This document shows positions 63,602-64,000 of a stretch of 64,000 nucleotides of DNA, in pieces. The notes under the pieces are model-generated. The model was not told the DNA's origin and ran no database searches. It worked only from the letters and a program-made list of their open reading frames with translations. A program made the translations under genes and the position numbers. Every line of letters begins with the position of its first letter. Within the stretch, counting starts at the first letter, position 1. Origin of the DNA: Nocardioides marmoribigeumensis (GTDB taxonomy: Bacteria; Actinomycetota; Actinomycetes; Propionibacteriales; Nocardioidaceae); NCBI RefSeq assembly GCF_031458325.1, contig NZ_JAVDYG010000001.1, positions 1,116,001 through 1,180,000 on the forward strand. The letters are read 5' to 3'.

Positions 63602-64000
63602 ATGACCGACCCAGTGACCCCCGAGCCCGACACCAAGGACTGGACCCACGTCCTCCAGCACGGCTGCGCGGAGTGCGGCTTCGACCCGGCTCACGAGGTG
63701 GGGGCGACCGGCAGGTGGATCCGCTCGGCGCTCCCCCGCTGGGACGCCGTGCTCCAGCGGCCGGACGCCACGACCAGGCCGGCACCCGAGGTCTGGTCAC
63801 CGACGGAGTACGCCGCCCACGTCGTCGACGTGTTCCTGCTGTTCCGCGCCCGGCTCGAGCTGATGGTCGCCGACGACGCCCCGGCCGACGGGGCGCGCTT
63901 CGACGACTGGGACCAGGACGCGACCGCCCTGGCCCGGCGCTACTGGGAGAGGGACCCCGCCGAGGTCGCCCACGAGCTGACCGTCGCGGGCACGGCCCTG
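63602..64000 (+). CDS. DinB-like / mycothiol-dependent family protein, 3'-truncated
   Basis: The first 133 codons of a gene cut by the window end. The visible part begins MTDPVTPEPDTKDWTHVLQ, has HGCAECGFDP (a CxxC pair) and then DinB-type helices, with EVWSPTEYAAHVVDVFLLF supplying the first metal-ligand His. DinB-fold enzymes in actinobacteria often use mycothiol. TACCGT ends seven bases before the ATG, supporting this start and a leaderless mRNA. Confidence 0.75.
   Translation, partial: MTDPVTPEPDTKDWTHVLQHGCAECGFDPAHEVGATGRWIRSALPRWDAVLQRPDATTRPAPEVWSPTEYAAHVVDVFLLFRARLELMVADDAPADGARFDDWDQDATALARRYWERDPAEVAHELTVAGTAL

Overview
The window is about 64 kb of chromosome from a very G+C-rich Gram-positive actinobacterium. 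Third codon positions are almost all G or C, and GTG starts are common. Family markers such as DUF3027, an F420-dependent NADP reductase, a large AfsR/SARP-type regulator, CimA-type citramalate synthase and a long SerA fit an aerobic Propionibacteriales-like organism such as Nocardioides. The genus is an impression from gene style, not proven. I see no rRNA, tRNA, CRISPR array, prophage or insertion sequence. The two outermost genes (ApbE at the left, a DinB-like protein at the right) are cut by the window edges.

Layout. 1-2.5 kb: a tightly overlapping flavin/haem/iron-sulfur electron-transfer operon. 2.5-4.2 kb: an SGNH lipoprotein and a P1 peptidase. 4.2-38.8 kb: most branched-chain amino acid and serine biosynthesis genes (cimA, ilvE, leuB, serA, ilvC, ilvN, ilvB, ilvD), all on the minus strand but split into several transcription units. 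Plus-strand accessory genes lie between them: a two-component system, patatin, methyltransferase, MocR regulator, ABC exporter, GTPase and secreted metallopeptidase. 38.8-48.5 kb: an adenylate cyclase, two more NarL-type two-component systems, a PQQ-type sugar dehydrogenase lipoprotein and alanine dehydrogenase. 48.7-56 kb: an acyl-CoA dehydrogenase / F420 reductase / esterase operon, then a 1131-residue SARP-type regulator divergent from a hemerythrin protein. 56-64 kb: DUF3027, two MFS transporters, a cold-shock protein, a HAD phosphatase and a helicase-associated protein.

Control elements are unusually readable. Two amino-acid operons have short leader peptides followed by intrinsic terminators: cimA (Val-Ile-Ile codons) and ilvBN (Val-Leu-Val codons). 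About twenty genes show a TAnnnT-like -10 hexamer ending six or seven bases before the start codon with no Shine-Dalgarno site, the signature of leaderless transcripts. I used this pattern to choose starts and to support several small genes. Other candidate sites are three 11-bp-phased heptamers between the SARP regulator and the hemerythrin gene, GabR-like direct repeats between a MocR gene and yczE, a Fur/Zur-like box before a methyltransferase gene, and a mirror-symmetric compound palindrome between leuB and ilvE.

Metabolically the window suggests isoleucine synthesis from pyruvate plus acetyl-CoA through citramalate, feeding the shared IlvBN-IlvC-IlvD-IlvE steps, with leucine via LeuB. 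Regulation by charged tRNA at cimA and ilvB is inferred from the leaders.
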